From assembly GCA_017354515.1 (NCBI GenBank), contig JAFMQT010000314.1, positions 1-5,794 of the forward strand: DNA of 5,794 bases. The letters run 5' to 3'. This document shows positions 5,261-5,794 of this stretch, in pieces (within the stretch, counting starts at the first letter, position 1; the number at the start of each line of letters is the position of its first letter). The position numbers and the translations under genes were made by a program. This stretch comes from Nocardia sp. (GTDB lineage: Bacteria > Actinomycetota > Actinomycetes > Mycobacteriales > Mycobacteriaceae). Below the pieces are notes generated by a model that was not told the origin of the DNA, did no database searches, and saw nothing but the letters and a program-made list of their open reading frames with translations.

Positions 5261-5284
5261 ACCTCGAGTGAGAATGGAGTGAGT

Positions 5285-5290
5285 GGAGGT
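5285..5290 (+). promoter_or_regulatory. Shine-Dalgarno that fixes the hsp20 start
   Basis: GGAGGT sits 7 nt before the ATG at 5298. An in-frame GTG at 5283 overlaps this site and would have no ribosome site of its own, so the ATG is preferred. Confidence 0.75.
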
Positions 5291-5297
5291 GGCGACC

Positions 5298-5720
5298 ATG
5301 CTGATGCGCACCGATCCGTTCCGGGATCTGGATCGCCTGACCCAGCAGGTATTCGGCACGCCGGCGCGGCCAGCGGTGATGCCGATGGATGCCTGGCGTG
5401 AGGGCGATGAGTTCTACGCCGAGCTCGACCTGCCCGGTATCGATCCGGAGTCCCTGGACCTGGATATAGAACGCAATGTCGTGACCATCAAGGCCTCGCG
5501 CCCGGAGTTGGATCCCGAACGGTCGATGATCGCGGCGGAACGCACCCGCGGGGTGTTCAGCCGCCAGCTGTTCCTCGGCGAGAACCTCGATACCGATGCC
5601 ATCCGCGCCGACTACCGCGACGGGGTGCTGCGTCTGGTGATCCCGGTCGCGGAGAAGGCCAAGCCCCGAAAGATCGAGGTCACCCGAAACCACGACGGAC
5701 ATCAGGCGATCAACGCCTGA
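5298..5720 (+). CDS. small heat-shock protein, Hsp20/alpha-crystallin family
   Basis: This 140-residue cytosolic chaperone should hold unfolding proteins in an ATP-independent manner as part of a large oligomer. A short N-terminal arm (MLMRTDPFRDLDRLTQQVFG, 1-20) is typical of actinobacterial Hsp18-type proteins. The alpha-crystallin domain spans about 29-128: MPMDAWREGDEFYAELDLPG (28-47), LDLDIERNVVTIKASRPE (53-70), GVFSRQLFLGENLDTDAIRADY (85-106) and the hallmark GVLRLVIPVAE (109-119). The C-terminal tail KPRKIEVTR (122-130) contains the strand that usually docks neighbouring subunits, though here it is I-x-V in place of the usual I-x-I. Length and domain order are normal. The divergent partner is the HspR-like regulator. 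A CIRCE covers its promoter candidate, so heat-inducible expression with dual repression is likely. The stop codon is inside a 7-bp hairpin. Confidence 0.95.
   Translation: MLMRTDPFRDLDRLTQQVFGTPARPAVMPMDAWREGDEFYAELDLPGIDPESLDLDIERNVVTIKASRPELDPERSMIAAERTRGVFSRQLFLGENLDTDAIRADYRDGVLRLVIPVAEKAKPRKIEVTRNHDGHQAINA
5702..5720. terminator. hairpin overlapping the hsp20 stop codon, possible terminator
   Basis: TCAGGCG (5702-5708) and CGCCTGA (5714-5720) are perfect 7-bp arms around a 5-nt loop, and the right arm contains the TGA stop. There is no U-tract. It lies 10 nt before the end of a convergent gene, so it could end transcription from either side. Its overlap with coding sequence makes this tentative. 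Confidence 0.4.
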
Positions 5721-5730
5721 CCCGGCGGTA

Positions 5731-5794
5731 TCACGCCAGGTGCTCGCGGTACCAGAGCGGGCCGCTCACCGCACGGACGTCGCCCTGATGCCGG
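5731..5794 (-). CDS. C-terminal fragment of an unidentified leftward gene
   Basis: The minus strand is open from the window edge to a TGA at 5731-5733. It encodes only 20 visible residues ending GPLWYREHLA. The remainder lies beyond the window. The fragment is too short to assign to a family; the position, convergent with hsp20 and 10 nt away, is typical of compact gene spacing. Confidence 0.4.
   Translation of the reverse strand, partial: RHQGDVRAVSGPLWYREHLA

Larger units (their letters stand above)
5178..5261. repeat. imperfect inverted repeat flanking the CIRCE element
   Basis: TTCAGATTACCT (5178-5189) matches the reverse complement of AGATTATCTGAA (5250-5261) at 10 of 12 positions. The arms lie on either side of the CIRCE and the hsp20 promoter candidate. 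They are AT-rich in a GC-rich setting and could be distant half-sites for the local MerR regulator. The function is inferred. Confidence 0.4.

Noticed and set aside
5263..5283. Possible HAIR element (HspR operator) starting at CTCGAGT
   Set aside because: The left half matches CTTGAGT at 6 of 7, but the position of the right half reads GAGTGAG and not ACTCAAG, so there is no dyad.
1..5794. CRISPR arrays, tRNA or rRNA genes, insertion sequences, prophage or toxin-antitoxin genes
   Set aside because: I looked for repeat arrays, transposase motifs, terminal inverted repeats and tRNA-like cloverleaves and saw none.

Overview
The window is GC-rich, densely packed DNA from what looks like a high-GC actinomycete of the Nocardia/Rhodococcus/Mycobacterium type. 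The evidence is the codon bias, a coenzyme-F420-type LLM oxidoreductase, a stand-alone HspR-like MerR regulator, a CIRCE heat-shock operator and overlapping start/stop codons. The genus is an inference. The window holds two unrelated blocks and is truncated at both ends.

Block 1 (1-4752) looks like a small catabolic or modification cluster. Four genes run leftward: a Rieske non-heme iron oxygenase alpha subunit (1791-3074), a 107-residue protein of unknown function (1471-1794), a TauD/TfdA-type 2-oxoglutarate/Fe(II) dioxygenase (635-1471) and an LLM-class, probably F420-dependent, oxidoreductase (1-577, C-terminus outside the window). The first three are physically linked by an ATGA overlap and a TGATG overlap, so they are probably translationally coupled. 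The LLM gene follows after 57 nt with its own Shine-Dalgarno. A divergent acyl-CoA synthetase-like enzyme (3202-4752) shares a 127-nt intergenic region with them. A reasonable reading is that the ligase activates a carboxylic acid while the two mechanistically different iron oxygenases and the flavin/deazaflavin enzyme oxidise it or a related compound. The substrate cannot be read from the sequence, and no ferredoxin or reductase for the Rieske enzyme lies in the window.

Block 2 (4793-5720) is a heat-shock pair. An HspR-like MerR regulator (4793-5155, minus) is divergent from a small heat-shock protein, Hsp20 (5298-5720, plus). Their 142-nt intergenic region carries a nearly perfect CIRCE element (HrcA operator, 16 of 18 arm bases) that covers the best hsp20 promoter candidate. 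It also carries a 22-bp AT-rich dyad and short direct and inverted repeats that could be the operator of the MerR protein. The layout suggests dual repression, by HrcA from elsewhere in the genome and by the local regulator. A possible terminator separates the two blocks. Another hairpin overlaps the hsp20 stop codon, and the last 64 bases hold the C-terminal end of an unidentified leftward gene.

The most interesting points are the coupled Rieske/small protein/2OG-dioxygenase operon, the conserved-looking but unexplained 107-residue protein, an apparently shortened A5-A6 region in the ligase, and the compound control region of the hsp20 pair.
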